5,952 nt of DNA from an uncultured cyanobacterium (GTDB taxonomy: Bacteria > Cyanobacteriota > Vampirovibrionia > Gastranaerophilales > Gastranaerophilaceae): NCBI GenBank assembly GCA_947073895.1, contig CAMTNN010000101.1, forward strand, positions 1-5,952, written 5' to 3'. The notes under the pieces were generated by a model, which did no database searches, was not told where the DNA came from, and saw only the letters and a list, made by a program, of their open reading frames with translations. Shown here piece after piece: positions 5,403 through 5,952 of the stretch (positions are counted from its first letter, which is position 1; each line of letters opens with the position of its first letter). The translations under genes and the position numbers were made by a program.

Positions 5403-5936
5403 TTTTAAAACTTCACTTATTTTTTTATTACATTTTTCTGTTAAGTTTTTGTCTTTAGCAGCTTTATTATATTCATAAACAGCTGCCGGATAGATTTCTG
5501 CAATTTTTAAAAGTTCTGCTGTGTTATACCTGTTTTCACAAGTCTTTTTAAAATGAAGCTTCTTACAGCAAAGATTCAGTTTTGTCTCAGCATCAATAAT
5601 TAATTTTTCAAGCTCTGAGTCAATAATTACAGGCTCTAAATACTCAAGATAAAACAACGCACATCGATAGTCATTAGCAGCCTTCCCAAATTCTTTATCC
5701 TTGTCAAAGTATATATCAGCTCTGGTTATATAAGCTTTTGCTAAACTAACTCGTGTTTGAAGATTATCAGGCGCCAATTTAACAGCCTTTGTAAAAGATT
5801 CAATGGCAGGTGTGTATTTCTGCTCATTTAATTGCTTTAACCCCTTATTTAGATGTGTTGTATAAGACGGCTTTGCAATAACTTGCGTTTGTAAAAAAAA
5901 GAAAGAACATACCAAAATTATAACAACTTTTTTCAT
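5394..5936 (-). CDS. Secreted tetratricopeptide-repeat protein of unknown function
   Basis: A 180-residue protein with a signal peptide: MKK, a hydrophobic core from Val4 to Leu15, and a likely cut after Ala21 (VIA/KPSY). Cys10 does not form a lipobox, because Val rather than Gly, Ala or Ser precedes it, so this is not an obvious lipoprotein. One good tetratricopeptide repeat covers about residues 25-58 (GLKQLNEQKYTPAIESFTKA then KLAPDN). More degenerate helical pairs follow at about 59-100 and 136-163. TPR repeats are protein-binding scaffolds; no partner can be named. The mature part carries five cysteines (92, 123, 124, 133, 169), which is notable for an exported protein. The start ATG at 5936 has a GAGGGAG site about 7 bases upstream. 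It converges on the cassette and overlaps the epimerase gene by 9 bases; its promoter lies beyond the right edge. A functional link to the cassette is not implied by this arrangement. Confidence 0.8.
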   Translation of the reverse strand: MKKVVIILVCSFFFLQTQVIAKPSYTTHLNKGLKQLNEQKYTPAIESFTKAVKLAPDNLQTRVSLAKAYITRADIYFDKDKEFGKAANDYRCALFYLEYLEPVIIDSELEKLIIDAETKLNLCCKKLHFKKTCENRYNTAELLKIAEIYPAAVYEYNKAAKDKNLTEKCNKKISEVLKLF

Positions 5937-5952
5937 TATTTATCTCCCTCAA

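Noticed and set aside
5394..5410. TTTTAAAA-rich stretch at the convergent gene ends as a bidirectional terminator.
   Set aside because: The pairing is A/T only and very short, and it lies within coding sequence; no stable stem is visible.

Overview
The window reads as part of an AT-rich bacterial chromosome. Hand counts of a few 60-base lines give about 36% GC over the flagellar genes and about 29% over the central cassette. Genes are tightly packed, usually have clear Shine-Dalgarno sites, and sometimes use GTG starts. The taxon cannot be fixed from the sequence alone. Flagellar rod genes next to a low-GC cell-surface polymer cassette and a secreted TPR protein would fit a motile, low-GC gut-type bacterium. 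A Gastranaerophilales/Melainabacteria-like lineage is one guess; treat it as speculation.

Left part (1-1613, all minus strand): a flagellar rod operon read right to left. It holds two tandem FlgF/FlgG-family rod proteins (1613-915 and 902-189) and then the first 58 codons of flgB, cut by the window edge. Gaps are 12 and 14 bases, and each gene has its own ribosome binding site.

Centre (1614-1830): a 217-base divergent promoter region. On the minus strand it has a good sigma-70-like promoter and, nearer the gene, a sigma-28 (FliA)-like promoter for the rod genes. On the plus strand it has an extended -10 promoter for the cassette. The sigma-70-like -35 of the flagellar side lies inside the plus-strand promoter, so the two probably compete for RNA polymerase.

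Right part (1831-5402, plus strand): a four-gene cassette, tightly spaced or overlapping. It encodes a CDP-glycerol/CDP-ribitol-type phosphotransferase, a TarI/IspD-family cytidylyltransferase, a zinc-dependent polyol-phosphate dehydrogenase resembling GatD, and a ribulose-phosphate 3-epimerase-family protein resembling AlsE. Read as a pathway: the epimerase sets the ketose-phosphate, the dehydrogenase reduces it to an alditol-phosphate, the cytidylyltransferase activates it to a CDP-alditol, and the transferase adds alditol-phosphate to a surface glycan or teichoic-acid-like acceptor. CDP-ribitol is the default prediction. The unusual dehydrogenase and epimerase types leave open another pentitol or even a hexitol, and this is the most interesting point in the window.

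Right edge (5936-5394, minus strand): a secreted small TPR protein that converges on the cassette and overlaps the epimerase gene by 9 bases. No CRISPR array, RNA gene, insertion sequence or convincing intrinsic terminator was seen.
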